Shown: positions 12,476-24,614 of the stretch, one piece after another | How the letters are laid out: every line of letters begins with the position of its first letter | Position numbering within the stretch: the stretch's first letter is position 1 | Origin: Pseudeuparius sepicola | Lineage: Eukaryota > Arthropoda > Insecta > Coleoptera > Anthribidae | Reading direction: 5' to 3' | Length of the DNA stretch: 64,000 bases | Assembly: GCA_963920635.1 (NCBI GenBank) | Contig: OY987303.1 | Coordinates: 15,354,175-15,418,174 of the forward strand | Translations under genes and position numbers: made by a program | The notes under the pieces: model-generated | The model's input: only the letters and a program-made list of their open reading frames with translations | The model's database searches: none | What the model was told of the DNA's origin: nothing

Positions 12476-12527
12476 TTTCGATAACAAATTGCAACAATTT
12501 CTACCCTTTTCGCGATAGAATAAACCA
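12470..12527 (-). pseudogene. mirror transposase N-terminal relic in right arm of D
   Basis: On the minus strand an ATG at 12527 opens MVYSIAKRVEIVAICYRNH, the counterpart of the plus-strand relic in the other arm. Having the same start codon region in both arms shows that the palindrome includes the 5' part of the former gene. Confidence 0.5.
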
Positions 12528-13429
12528 TTTCGAAAATACGTTTCCACTTTCAATAGCATGCTAAAACTAACGATTTCGTGGTTACAAGCAAAAAAAATGG
12601 GAACTTTTTTGTGACAGTGACTTTTTGTTACATATTTTAAAAAGATATAAGGTTTGAATTCGTATGAACCTTTTTTGTTTTGCTTCAGCTTTTTCATTTC
12701 TGACTTTTTTGTATACTGATCGACACGTGAATAAAAACTAGGTAATTTGGTCGTGTGTAGTAGATAAAAAACTTAATAGTGGCGGACATTATTTGTGTAG
12801 AAATTACTACGCGTACAGTGGATTGTCAACTTTTCGTTTTTTGCCAATAATTCTGTCAAATCTAGACAGAATTCTAAAAACGATACATCACTGTATTCGC
12901 AATAAAAAGGGCTTTAAAATGATGCGCCACAAGAGGGGTAGTTCCATTTGAAATTTAAAAGTTGGGGTTGCTAGGGATTAGGGGGATGAACATATCCGGT
13001 TGGCTTGACTGTCAAAAAAGCTCCCCCCAAAAACAAAAATCGACGGGTCTCGGCGAATTTTCAAATATTTTTTGGTTTTCGAATTTTAGGGGGGGTCAAG
13101 TTTTCGTTGGGAAACCCTGTATAATGTTGTGTTTAGTATTTTCATCTAGCTTATGTGCTAAATAAACTTGTAACTATTCTACTGATAGGTATCATTCATT
13201 GTTTGTTTATTCATTGTTTGCAATGAAAATTTATCCAATAGCTGGAACAGTCACAGACTTCTCAATCTCATCGATGTCATTTTCAAAGGGAGGAATTACT
13301 AAAAGCCCCGTATGTTGTTTAGACTTAAGCATGTTCCTACAATACTTTATAGAAAATAATGCTAAATCAAAATACAATAAATACCCTATACCTACTTACA
13401 TAATAAAACAACCTACACTTCAGTTTTTA

Positions 13430-14127
13430 ATTCTCAGGTTATGTTTTCAGTGTCCCTTTTTATTTAATACAAAATGCAACTCTAAAATCTTTATTGAGAT
13501 AATTTTATTTCGCGGTAATATTTATAAGGCATTTTGGCCTTCTTTAAGCCCTTTTTTACTTTCAAGTCCAAAAACCTACTCTTTTTGAACTTTTTAGTAC
13601 TTATTTAGGTATTGTTTTTTGTAATTAGGATATTATATATAAACCTAAAAATGACCAAAAACCTATAAGGATATAACAGGTCGAATATAGATTTTAAGTT
13701 ACTTACTATCTAATCTATTTTCGGCCTAATCTATAGGGACTAATATTGAGACAAAATGTACTTCTTTATAGTCTCTAAAATTTCACAAATTATTTTTTGA
13801 CTAATGACTATACGGGCATTTGGATGGTTAAAAGGAAGTAAATTATTGACCAAAAAATTGATGATAAAATAATATGTCCCTTGTCTTCAAACCCTGATTT
13901 TAGGAAATAATAAACTAAATTAGGACTAAATTACTTTCTTAAAAATTGAGCGTTTATGAAGCTTATTAGTAGATTAGAAATCAATAGTTTTAGATAACAA
14001 AAATTTCTTCTTAGGTTTTTCACACCTTAAACAATTATTTTCTAAAGGAAAAAATTGGTTAAACTTTACTTTCGTATAGGTAATTCTCATCCAAACATTG
14101 GTAAAGACTTGACTAGGCCTGCTTCTT
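13430..14127. repeat. repeat family O, copy 1 (uninterrupted)
   Basis: Aligns in reverse orientation with 62029-62970 and with 36555-36689 plus 37996-38060. The shared end reads ACATTGGTAAAGACTTGACT before AGG at 14127. It provides the empty site for the A3 insertion (about 37 kb) and the ribozyme insertion (62 kb). It has no coding sequence and its left limit is uncertain. The CTAG at the end would be compatible with a Helitron-like 3' terminus, but no hairpin or TC start was established. Confidence 0.7.
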
Positions 14128-16830
14128 GGGACATCTTATGGTCGACGCTATTTAACAATAAAATCAAGTCAAATCAAGAGTTTATCTGCTTTCAATTTTC
14201 TTAAATTATTATTAAAAAGTTTTTATCGCAAATCAACATTATTTGTAAATGTTTTAACAATGTATACAGAGCTTCCAAAAGTAGTTTACAAATTGCAGGT
14301 ACTGCCACTGATAGAACACCCAACAACCAAGAAATAGATAATGGCGTCGAGCGCTACTGTCTTTTTGCTGTAAACTAAATTAAAAATTGAAGCAAACCGA
14401 AAGAAAATGAAGACAGCAGGTAATTAAGAGGATATACGGTCGTTTGTACACAATTTATCAATTGCCAGTGGAAAATATTAAATTACTACACAAATTAGAT
14501 AGCGATCTGGACGTGATTATTAAGTCTTAATTATTGTGCGAGGAAGTTTATTAATTATTTTCGATCTTTATTTCGCTGTAATTACCGAGGGACATCTGAA
14601 AGAAGGCTAAGTGGACAATTAGTAATTTTCCCATTCCCGCTGCGAACGCAAATAGATTCTGTCGTCCATTCCGATTATTAATTTATTTATTATATTAAGA
14701 CCGGCGATTTTTTATTTGACAAACACCAATACGCGAGTTCTCAGAAGGTTTCAGGTTAGTTGCTATTTTTAAACTTGCAGTCATTTTTCGAAAGTTATGA
14801 GGCACCATTTAGAAACTGGTAGTCTGAACCCGATATTTATTAGGTATTATGTTTTTCTTAAGAGGTCCGAAAATAACAACAAAATGCCGCGACGGAGTTA
14901 ATGTCTTCATTTCGTTTTAACGTTTCATAATTCACGAATTGGATAGACACCTGATATTAGGGTCTTTAAAAGGCTGAAATATGCCCCTGTAAGGAAGTTT
15001 CCACAAGAGTTTCCGCAGGGACCCGGAAAGCCCACCTTAAAGCTTCGGGGTTCAAAAGAGGATATTAATAAAGTGCTTGACGTGTTGTCATAATAAATAG
15101 GGCTTTGGGGGCGACCTTTGAGACTCCTGGAGTTAATCGTTTCAAGCGGAAAGCCTTATCCCTCTTTTCATAAAAAATGCAGATAAAAACTGAATGCCCG
15201 ACCGATGGGCATACTTTAGGACAATGTAGTTTTTGCAATGCGCCTTCTATACGCATATGAGAACAACCATCAACCAGGCATTGGGTCTTCAAACACTTAC
15301 GGATTCACAATTTTACGTCTTTGCAGTAGACCGAACAAATACTAAATTTTTTGATGTATGTCGCTGTTGACTTGACTTTCTGTTTAATTGCTGGATTGAT
15401 AAAAATAATATTAGAAACAAACGCATCTTCTTCTTCTTTAATTTAGCGAACAACTAGCTTCAAAACATCGGCTCATTTTTGTTCTCGCTTTTAAACGTAA
15501 ACTTCCTTCTTTATTAAAATAATTTACTTTTGACCAGGTTGCAATGTAAGTTTTGGATGCTGCTAATGTTTGCAAACACAAAAGTCTTTTACTTACTGTC
15601 AGATAGACACAAGGAATATTGGATTTTTTCCAACAGCTGAGAACCGGTACTCAGCGATCTAATTGGCTAAAAACAGGTCTGGAATCATTTCTCTGCATTC
15701 TGATTCGCTAGAACTGGGTTCAGAACCATTGCTGGAACAAAGCTAATAGCTTGAACTTTTTAGAGCCCACAAAGACAGTAATAGAAAGTGCAATTTTGCT
15801 ACCTGAACGACATCAATACTGGTAGTTGCGCATCGCCAGCTCCAGCAGGATAATTTGACTCTGCCAGAGTGTGTATTCTGTCGTTTTGCATAAATTTCCT
15901 TAACAAAGCGAGTTTCGGCAACTTTTTGCCGCGCTTAATAGTCAATTTACCCTCCATTGTAGCGCAAATAATGCGGGATATTTTGTTTGTGTCGCCCCCA
16001 TACAGCCCAGGGGAGAGTCGGCATTGCGCCGTTAGATAAGCTCTCCAGAAAATATACAGGACAATTTGCATGTCTGGGACCGGTGCCGGGGCGGCGCTGC
16101 TCTAAGTGCATTCGCTATTTTTGCCCCGAAGTTTAGATTAAACTTCGGAGATTGCATTAAAGGGGTTGTATGGTTTCTTTTGTGAAAAGCGGGGGCTTGT
16201 TTAATCAAAACATGTTCATACGGCGCATATCGTATACGTCCACATTATGATATAGGTACCATAACTTGAGAAGATAAGCCCACGCAGATAATATTTGAAG
16301 TTTCGGTTTGGTGGCAAAGCATTTCGAGTTGTATTCTCGGGAGCCGAAGTAATCGAAGTTATTTTTAGCTAATATTTATGGTGTATTTCAACTGCTTGTT
16401 CAAGTGCAAGTAATAACAAAAAAAATCTATGTGTTACCTGTCCTTCCTAAAGAATATGAATCCTAAAGTGCAATCGGCGTTCAGCCTTGCTTAATTCGAA
16501 ATATAATATTGTAACTTAATTTCGAAAAGTCAAGTAGCTACACTATGCCTTCGAGATTTAGAAAATTTTGTTTTTAGCATTGGAGCAAGTACCTAATATT
16601 AATGTTATTCCGAATTAGAAAGTATGCTCTGGTGCAAAATTTCATAGATCTTGGTCAAATTGGATTCTTGTGGTTTATTTGTTATTTTTGAAAAACGAAC
16701 GAAATATACCTACTACAAACTTCTATTCAGTAGTTATTCCCTAAATTCCAGTGGTATGTAATACCCTTAGAAATTACTTTAAATTTCTGATGAAAACGTG
16801 AGATTTTATTAACAAGTCCAGCGAATATAT
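14128..16830. other. single-copy DNA with homeodomain-like AT words and a GC patch
   Basis: No gene was found. 14400-14700 is dense in TAATTA, ATTATTAA and AATTAATT words. 15800-16150 is richer in GC. Both are single copy in the window. This is plausible non-coding regulatory DNA but unproven. Confidence 0.3.
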
Positions 16831-16942
16831 ACGGGGTGTCCCACTTAGGACCTATATCTACCCCCGCATAAATTTTTATTTATAGGCCTATTTTCAAACC
16901 TTTTTTCTTAAATAGTTCTTCTTCCAAAAATGTATCAGATAG
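16831..16942. repeat. left end of a mariner-like element
   Basis: TACGGGGTGTCCCACTTAGG starts at about 16831 and resembles the CAGGGTGTCC ends of the other TA-flanked elements. A matching right end was not found. Confidence 0.35.
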
Positions 16943-17080
16943 ATAATAATAATAATAATAACGTTTATTTGCAAATACCATTCGAGTTACATAATTAGCA
17001 CAAATACAAATAATTTCGAATCGGTATAACAAAAGGTCTAAAAAGGCAGTAACAACTGATAATTAACTAATCTTTTTAAA
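16943..17080 (-). mobile_element. probable LINE 3' tail on the minus strand
   Basis: Read on the minus strand, the stretch ends in ATTTGCAAATAAACGTTATT followed by ATT repeats (16943-16960 on the plus strand). A short 3' UTR ending in a trinucleotide microsatellite is common in insect non-LTR retrotransposons. No coding sequence remains, so the clade is unknown. Confidence 0.4.
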
Positions 17081-17335
17081 ATCTAAGTTAAAGCCTATCG
17101 CGACCTGGAGTTTGAATTGAAAGGTCGAGACATATCAGACTATTAGCGATTTTATGAGATAGGATATACAATTTTATGAGGCTCTATTCATTAATTTTAC
17201 TCCAAAGTTGGAAGTTGGAATATGAGTCGTCCTTTGAATTAAAAAAAGTGAATATTATTTTTTTTAAGACGCCATGTACAGGTTGATCATTTTTTTTTAG
17301 ACGTCTAGCCTCTGTTGGCGGAAAACGTCATATGG

Positions 17336-18688
17336 AGATATACCAATTTGATACTGGACACCTCAGAACTATTATGAAGGACATGGAAAACAAATGGTCT
17401 CTATTTTTTTATTGGTAGTCCCAAGGGAGAGTATCACATATATACCCCGATTACTGTAAGAAGTCCCGATTTTGTCAGATGACATTCTCCACAAAATCCC
17501 TAGGAACTTTCTGTTAACCATGGGTATAACATTGGTATATGCGTCGCAACCAGTTAATGACGTCACTCATTGATATATATGATGTGAAAAGTTACCCAAG
17601 TGATACGAAAAAAAGAACATAATAAAATAAAAACCCTATTGAAATTAGGATTATACTGCTACAAATAAAAATAACTATGACTAGAACTCATTTTAATAAT
17701 AATTTCAAACGTCATGGAAACACTTTTCATTTTGATATTTTTGTAAAATCGGCTACTTGCGGCAGCGTCTATGGTGCGTACTCAGGCAAATTTTATTTCC
17801 GTTTTCCGTGTTGTGAAAGTAAAAACCTATATATATTTTGTGGTTCAAAAGGGTTCAAACTTTGGGCAGTGGAAATATTCGCGGGTTTTGTACGTTTCCT
17901 GAGTTTTAGCGTTATCTGTGTTGTTCTTGATATTGTTATTAGTAGTTATTCATTATGCAAATGAGCTCGTTACTGACCTGAACTTTTGACCCGGTTGCAT
18001 TTTTTTGCTCCATCGATGCCAACTTAGGATTTCGAAATTACCAATTGACAGTCCCAGTAAGGACTACTTATAATAATTTTACTATAGGCGGGTGGTATAT
18101 GGGTGGGGTAATTATTTCATGGCCTGCTATGATTTTTTAAAATAGCTAATTTAACAAAATGCTATTAAGAAAACTTGTTCAGAATGAAAAACTGAGTAGA
18201 ATTACAAAATTCCAAAAGTCTAGGCCTACTTTGATTTTTAGCTTTTTCGATTTCTTCTCCCACTTTTTTTCTTAAAAATGTGTCCTTTCTGGAGCTTTCA
18301 CATCAAAATATTATTAAGGAAACTTAATCATTGTGAAAAAATAAAATTTTGACGTGAAAGCTCCAGAAAGGACACTTTCTAAGAAAAAAGTGGGAGATAA
18401 ATCTAAAAATTAAAGCAGGCCTAACCTTTTGAAATTTTGCGAATCAACTCAGTTTTTCATTCTGAACAAGTTTTCTTAATAACATTTGGTCGTAAAAATC
18501 TCTAATGGGGTTTCTTGAAAATTTGCTGTTTTAAAAAATCAAGCAGGCCATGAAATAATTACCCCATCCAAATACCACCGCCTATGAGGTACTTTCCCTT
18601 GTTACTATTAATAAAAAAATAGAGACCATTTGTTTTCCTTGCCCTTCATGTATTTCTGAAGTGTCCAGTATCAAATTGGGACACACTG
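17336..18688. mobile_element. foldback element C, interrupted by B1
   Basis: The right end reads TTGGGACACACTGTA. The left end at about 17336 is its degraded complement (ATACCAATTTGATACTGG). Excluding B1, the left arm (17336-17440 plus 18087-18305) pairs with 18350-18688, for example ACAAATGGTCTCTATTTTTT in both. The centre loop is about 18305-18350. It has no coding sequence. The CACTGTA end and overall form match the TA-flanked foldbacks. Confidence 0.75.
17445..18082. mobile_element. element B1 (TATA-flanked)
   Basis: About 638 bp, nearly the same as 37155-37779 in inverse orientation. Both copies lie between TATA words (17441-17444 and 18083-18086 here). Ends show a weak inverted repeat, ATTACTGTAAGAAGTCC against ATTATTATAAGTAGTCC. 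The right arm of element C gives the empty site. A 95-codon plus-strand frame (17677-17964) is not conserved enough to be called a gene. Confidence 0.75.
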
Positions 18689-18944
18689 TATAAAGGAGAT
18701 GATATAGGGTGTATAAAGGAATAAATTGGCCCACTTAGCGACTCTTTGCAAATACGGCGCTAGGCGTCGCGACGCCAAGAATATTTTTCCCACCAAAATA
18801 CCACTTTTGTTACATTATTCGAGAGCCATAATTTTTCTGAACATTTTGCATTAATTCCGTTTTTCTTTATTCACTTCCGTCAAAAAGTTATTCTTCAAAA
18901 ACGCATTAAAATTTTATTTTTTGTTAATCGCAAATGACGTACTG

Positions 18945-19205
18945 TTTTATTTTTGGAGATATTCCCCCGACCCTTTATTTGTTTTAAAGATCTTCCCACC
19001 GCGTTTTTTGACCTTCTTACCGTTGTCGACATGCAAATCCAGGACCAGATACTTTTTTTACCCCCAATTTTCACCAAATGCATATTTTGCAATTTTTTCT
19101 TTAAAATCGGACACCACAGCATTAATAAGGACACCACAGAACCACCCATATTATACCAAATTCGAACAAAAAATATGCAGGAAGTTCTGTTCTACAGGGA
19201 GTCAA
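18945..19205. repeat. diverged single arm of element E
   Basis: Matches the arms of the 42-43 kb foldback E in order: TTGACCTTCTTACC, ATGCAAATCCAGGACC, TTTTTACCCCCAATTTT, AAAATCGGACACCACAG. Only one arm is seen, so it is a truncated or very old copy. Confidence 0.6.
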
Positions 19206-19479
19206 AATTTTGCAAAATAAAAATTTTAAAGGAATCTGGCGGGTCAAGAGTCAAGTATGCCATAGAATTACATGAAAAAATAAATAAATTTGAATGCCCT
19301 GTATTCAGCACCGAAGCAACTTGCTAACGGGCCCAAGTTCGACGCCATCTACGTAGGCCCCTGTATGTTTTTCCTAGTTAATTTTCTTAACTGTCTTAAC
19401 TATCACTTGGGTAAGTCATTTTTAGGGAATTTTAAGAAGTCACAGGAAAACAAGGAATATTAAAGGGAAAAAGGATTTT

Positions 19480-19766
19480 TTTTACCGCAATAAAGGGTAA
19501 CTGTAAACGCGAAAATATTTTTACCTCTAATATAGTTGGAATAGGGATAAAGCTGAGATTCCGAAAAGTCAGTAATATACATGGTGTCCCATCGAACAAA
19601 CATAAGTTTGCTTTGTATTGCTGTTACGGAACACCTTGTATCAATTTCAAGAAGACCATGGGAACTCACACCAAAAGTAATTAAACTTTTTTCTTTAGAA
19701 ATTTTTATTAACTTTAAAATAAAGAACTTAAAGGGGTGTAAATATTATGTGGATCACCCTATACCT
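19480..19766. repeat. degraded copy of element F (F2)
   Basis: Shares with F1 (23399-23854) the run TGCTGTTACGGAACACCTTG (TTTCACGGAACACCCTG in F1), then TGTATCAATTTCA, and ends GTGGATCACCCTATA. The left part is eroded. Confidence 0.55.
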
Positions 19767-20574
19767 ACGTATCTCAGAAAAGAAGCGCTTGCGGAGTATT
19801 TTTATTCTTCATTTTTATCTAAAAATTTCTAAAGAATCTACTGTATTTTTTTTCTCATAACTTCCGGACACACTGTATGCTTTCACTAACTCCTTTTGTG
19901 AGGAGCCAATAAATCGGTACGTCACCTAAGTTTATCTCTATTGTTTGGCACGTACCCAACAGTTTATTCTTCAAGATTTGAAGTGGCATTGAAATCATTA
20001 GATGCATGTCGAGATTAATGAAGCCATTATTATCCGCCATTTTACAATATTCCGGACAAAGGAGGTGAATGGAATAGCTGAAGTATATCGCGCTAATAGG
20101 AGCCCATGTATGGGGCTATTAGTATTCTGTTTAGGGTTTGTGTACCAGCATCCAGATTTCGTGAAGTAATTCCTTAATATGCGCTTTACTGTTAACGACT
20201 CTCCTACGGATGGAAACATAACGTAAACATCGTATTAGTTTATCTATCTTCCCCATAAATCCAATACCCTATTTTCAACAGCATATACTTTCACAGCTCC
20301 GTATATTACGAACTCTATGCGCGGTAGTGCTTTTAATCCAGGCGCAAATCCGCATTTTATCCCCATAAAGTTCAATGTGGCAGAGCAGTCTCCGTCTGGG
20401 CGCAGTATTTCTTAGTTATACGCACATGCAGCCGAACCATTTTCGAAATAAAAGCAGCCCAGCCGATTTAAGTGATTTATGTAGTGCCCCGTAATTGAAA
20501 TAAATAGTAGTAGGAAAAGGTCTTGCGATATTCTAAGCGAGGAAAACTTCCTTTGGCTCAACTCGGGGTGCACA
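19767..20574. other. unassigned DNA with one isolated transposon-like end
   Basis: CCGGACACACTGTATG at about 19862-19877 resembles a right end of the TA-flanked elements. No gene was recognised in the rest. Confidence 0.35.
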
Positions 20575-20582
20575 GGAGGAAC

Positions 20583-21250
20583 CTCAGAGAAATAACCAAG
20601 GATAGAGGGAGCAACAGCTTCAAAATACATACGTTTGTAGTCAACCAACATCTTATGCAAATTTACCGGAGTAAACAAACATTAGGCCTGTGTGTACAAC
20701 GTTTACCTGAGATAGGTTATATCCTGAGAAATATCAATTTAGCCACATACCACACACTTTCTGCATCCCATTGTATACAAAATCAGTCACTATATCCTAA
20801 ATACTAATATATAGCCTATAAATTAACAGAAAAACAATTAAAAACGGGAAAAATGCATACGTAAACAATCGGAAAACTTGACTTGCTGGGCATACACAAA
20901 ACAAATACCGCCGAGTTAACGAACGCGGCACCGGCGCCCGCGGCAGCAATTTCAGCGTTGCCATGTCGGGCGGTTTGAGGTATCTGTGACGATTTTATTA
21001 AAGTGATAATTAGATACTATAATTACAGCGCAATTTAGTTTTTGTTTAAAATTTTTACATACAAGAAATTAATAACTACATTTGTTAATTTAGCGTTATG
21101 GGAGGTGTGCCTTCATTGAATCCCATTATTAAACCCTTCTATTTTGAAATGAAATGCTGTAAACAATGGAGTACGTGGCATCACTCAAAAATATGTTGGC
21201 TTTGTTTACTTTTTGTTCTTACTCCCTCTATCCTTGGTTATTTCTCTGAG
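20583..21250. mobile_element. hAT-like MITE family A, copy 1
   Basis: Inverted ends CTCAGAGAAATAACCAAGG (left) and its complement (right) match over about 29 bp. The 8-bp target duplication GGAGGAAC is perfect (20575-20582 and 21251-21258). The 668-bp element has no transposase. The 8-bp duplication suggests hAT, although P-type elements also make 8-bp duplications. Confidence 0.9.
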
Positions 21251-21258
21251 GGAGGAAC

Positions 21259-22189
21259 AATGAGGTAGAAAATTTTGCTTTCCCGCTACACAATAGGTCT
21301 CACCTAAAACTATCTACATATTTTCTCTTTTTTTTGGCTAAAGGTTGGAGTCTGATATAGGTAGATATATATTGTTTATAGCTTTAGTCCCTCCAGTTTT
21401 CCACACAGCTAGACCAATGGCTTCAGCGTTAATACAAAGGCACCTACCACCCGTTATTGCAAAATACTTTTCTGCTCGATATTTCCCTAGTAACTACTAG
21501 TATCACGATATTACTTATAAGAAAAATAACTCGTATCCGAAAATGACAACAATAAGCATTCCAACCACGGCTAAAAGGAAAAGCCAACGTCGTGAATGGG
21601 GCATACTTAATATCTATGGAGGTAATTTCCCTCTGGGAATGGCACCGGTATTCCCTGCTCCACGTTACGGAGGTGTGTAAACGAGGATTTAAGTTTTGGC
21701 TGAATACTGGCACCAGTGGCGTAGGGTTTTAGAAATGCACAGCTATATAATGATTTAATCTAAAGGATGTTTAGTATTATATAAGCCCTTCTGTTAGCAG
21801 ACGCTTTGTTTGACAATTTTCAGCAATATAAGTTTAAAAAGTAGCAAACATGTAGTACCTATCACTTATTTTAACATATCAAGGCCAATGAAGAATTAGA
21901 GGCCCACATGCCATATCTGCCAACACCGTCTCTAATTATTGGTATTAGAGACGGTATTGCATCTGCTCGAAAGCACCTGGTATTCCCGGAAACTCCTGGT
22001 ATTATGTTCAGCGTGGCAACACTGCAAACACCAAAAAGATGCACTGTCGGACCAGAACCAATTGGTTAGGGGAAACATCCAAAAACAATATTTGTGGCAT
22101 ATTCTAGGGTCCTTGCCTAACACATAGGAATACAACAGACACCAGATGAGTATTCACAGGATTTGTAGGTGTCCCTTCGGCCATGTATT
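21259..22189. other. unassigned DNA, one strong hairpin
   Basis: ACCGTCTCTAAT at about 21925 pairs with the ATTAGAGACGGT that follows a short loop. No gene or repeat family was recognised. Confidence 0.4.
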
Positions 22190-22450
22190 TTAATTGCCCT
22201 TTTTTCGCATCGGCCAAAGCGACATCTAACTTAATTAGCCCTTAATATTAACCACGCGCCACTGGTTTTTTGCCGCGACAGAGATGAACCGCGGGCTACG
22301 GCCCTTTGTGCCGCTCTCGGGCCGGGCTTTTGATCCCGCCAACGTGGGCGCGTAGTCGCGCGACGAGACACTGCAGGTACGCGCGGTATTGCCGCAGTGC
22401 TGCGGGCTAGGTAGGACTCCCGGCGCTCCGCATCGCTACCAGGACTCCCT
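22190..22450. other. GC-rich single-copy island 5
   Basis: CpG-rich stretch with CGCGTAGTCGCGCGACGAGA around 22350 and TTAATTAGCCCTTAATATTA before it. No frame or partner was found. Regulatory role is a guess. Confidence 0.25.
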
Positions 22451-23011
22451 TCGCTGGATCCGAGTCAGCGGCGTAACTGGGGACTTTGGACGGAATTGTT
22501 ACGGAACCGTCGGGTATCATAGATGGTGCTGGCGAGGTTAGGACGTTCGGCGAGTTGGGAGGGAAGGGGAAGTGGGAGGCAAGGGGACGAAAGGGGCAAT
22601 TTAAGTTGGTAGCATTGACACATGAATGGGCGATTTAGTGATTTCTTAAACGTTTGGCCGAGTATTTGACTCTTCCAGTCATACAGGCGCACATAATATG
22701 TGTTTTTCTTTGTGTTGAGCGCATATTTATATCGTTTTTGTTAGAGTTACAGTTTTTGTCTGTTTCTTGGTTTGTATTTTGACGTTGGTTTCGGCCTTCA
22801 ATAGAGGAATGTACCCTAATATGAGACCACATTACAATTTGTTCTGTATTTTGTCCTATAATATATTATTTAATGCGCAAACTTACGTCGAATACGTTTA
22901 ATATATTCTCTATTTTCACTGCAGTTTATGTAGGATTGCCAAATATTCACAGTTGTTGCGTAAATGAGAATTACGAAAAAAAGTCAAATCTTCAATTTTT
23001 AAAATTGGGTG

Positions 23012-23300
23012 CCTAATATGAAACAGTCTCACATCCAAGTTTAACAGAAACGCTACTTGCCACAAAATAATTTTTGTTTCAAAAAGTTTAAAAGAATATC
23101 AAATTAAACTAGTATACAACAATTTAGTTACATAACACTTGACACACTTAACAAGTTCCTAATATGAGACAGTCTCATATTAAGGTTTAACAAAAATATT
23201 ACTTACCACAAAATATTTTTTATCTCAAAAACATTAAATGAATATCAACTTAACACAGTTTACAACTCTTTAATTATATAACACTTGACATTCTATTCAA
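23012..23300. repeat. 146-bp tandem duplication inside L2
   Basis: Two units beginning CCTAATATGA at 23012 and 23158 align along their length, with shared runs such as CACAAAATA and ATAACACTTGACA. The copies have diverged by many substitutions. Confidence 0.75.
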
Positions 23301-23398
23301 ATTATTAGTAATCTAAATTGAATGAAGCGAGTCATCTCCTTATATGAGATATCTCATATTAGGAACACTGGGGTGTCTCATATTAGGAATCCGATGTA

Positions 23399-23854
23399 CA
23401 GGGTGATCCATCCAAGAGGAACACCCCCCTTAACTTTTTTGTGTGGATGATTACAAAATGACTATTATGGTTTTAGGGGCATCATTTTTATCATTTTTTC
23501 TTATACTTAATTTATCAGCAAACGTTTTGTCTCTGAGATACAGGATGTGAAAACATGAAAATATGTAGTTCGAACGCCCTGTATTGTAAAAACGGCTGGA
23601 GAAATCATATAACATATATATGTCGTTGGAATCGGGACGAAGTGTAGATTCCAAAAATGCAATAATATACAGGGCGTTCTTGTGAAAAAACATCAGCTTG
23701 GTTTGTACAGCTTTCACGGAACACCCTGTGTCAATTTCAGTAAGTTCATGAAAAAGCTCACAAAAAACCTTAAAGCTTTTATCTCTACAATTTTTTCTTT
23801 AACTTGAAAAATAAAGTAGTTAAGAGCGGTGTTCCTCTTGGATGGATCACCCTG
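23399..23854. mobile_element. TA-flanked element F1
   Basis: CAGGGTGATCCATCCAAGAG at the left end and its complement at the right, with TA on both sides, enclose 456 bp inserted in L2. An inner hairpin at about 23662-23728 has arms ACAGGGCGTTCTTGTGAAA and TTTCACGGAACACCCTGT, which look like the ends of a further small element. No coding sequence. Confidence 0.85.
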
Positions 23855-24204
23855 TACATATCATGGAATTTTTTGCCATCGTTAACAAATGTTATTAAAT
23901 GCGTTATATAACTACTCTAATCATAAAATAAGTTTTATTCAATACATCAGCTACAAAAATATATTAAACCCTTACCGTGTTATTCAGAATTACAAGGTAA
24001 CCGAAGCTCTTTAAAAGTTTGTGCACGTGCGGTTGAAGTAAACAATGCCGTTCTTTAGATGAGCTAGACACTGCACTACATGTGGCGAGTTATACCATTA
24101 GTGATTATTTGAGACATTGACAGCTAGATGGAGACTCTTACTTTAGGAGTTATTGTGGGGTCTCATATTGGCAACTGTCTTATATTAGGGTACTTTCCTC
24201 TACC

Positions 24205-24614
24205 TGTGTTTTCCCTTTTGATACTCCACTGCCATCAAGTCATGAAAACAAGAAGAATAAGTAGTGGGGTATACTTTTGGTCGTATTTAAGATCGGCGAA
24301 TGTCCTAACCTTCCTATTAAGTAACCTTGGTGTTGGTAACCTCTGCAAGACAGGTTATACCTAAAGTGTATAAAAAATCGACCCGAGAAAGTTCAAAATA
24401 CCATTTAATATAGTTTGAAGTAAAAGTCTTTATTGATGATGTGACGAAAATATGAAATAAGGATATATTCATCAGTAGTGTCTAACGTGAAATTATTTTA
24501 AAAATGATATCAATGAATAACCCTCAACCAGCATTACCTTTAGATAAAAAGTTTAAGAGCAATTAGATATAGCCAAGAACTGAAAAATACTTGTTTATGT
24601 TTATGGATATGCCC
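24205..24614. other. unassigned AT-rich DNA
   Basis: No gene, RNA or repeat end recognised. Confidence 0.4.

Larger units (their letters stand above)
11933..13119. mobile_element. 1.19-kb foldback transposon D (TA-flanked)
   Basis: The whole element is one long inverted repeat. It begins CAGGGTTTCCCAACGAAAAC at 11933 and ends with the complement at 13119, with TA on both outer sides (11931-11932, 13120-13121). The arms meet near 12520. TA duplications and CAGGG ends fit the IS630/Tc1/mariner group. It encodes no full protein, but each arm keeps a short transposase N-terminus. Confidence 0.85.
22799..24204. mobile_element. unclassified element L2 with palindromic motif array, carrying F1
   Basis: Ends read ATAGAGGAATGTACCCTAAT (left) and, complemented, GGTAGAGGAAAGTACCCTAA (right), so the terminus is shared with L1. 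Inside, TCTCATATTAGG or a close variant occurs about ten times (near 22815, 23012, 23158, 23338, 23376, 24160, 24178), several as head-to-head pairs such as CCTTATATGAGATATCTCAT. In L1 the same position is held by ATCCGAAATTAGG. Without F1 the element is about 950 bp. No coding sequence. Confidence 0.7.

Noticed and set aside
12268..12697. Pair of similar frames on opposite strands inside D
   Set aside because: They are mirror translations of the palindrome in a frame other than the transposase relic, not two genes.
17677..17964. 95-codon frame inside element B1
   Set aside because: The inverse copy B2 does not keep an equivalent frame of this length, so there is no sign of selection for coding.
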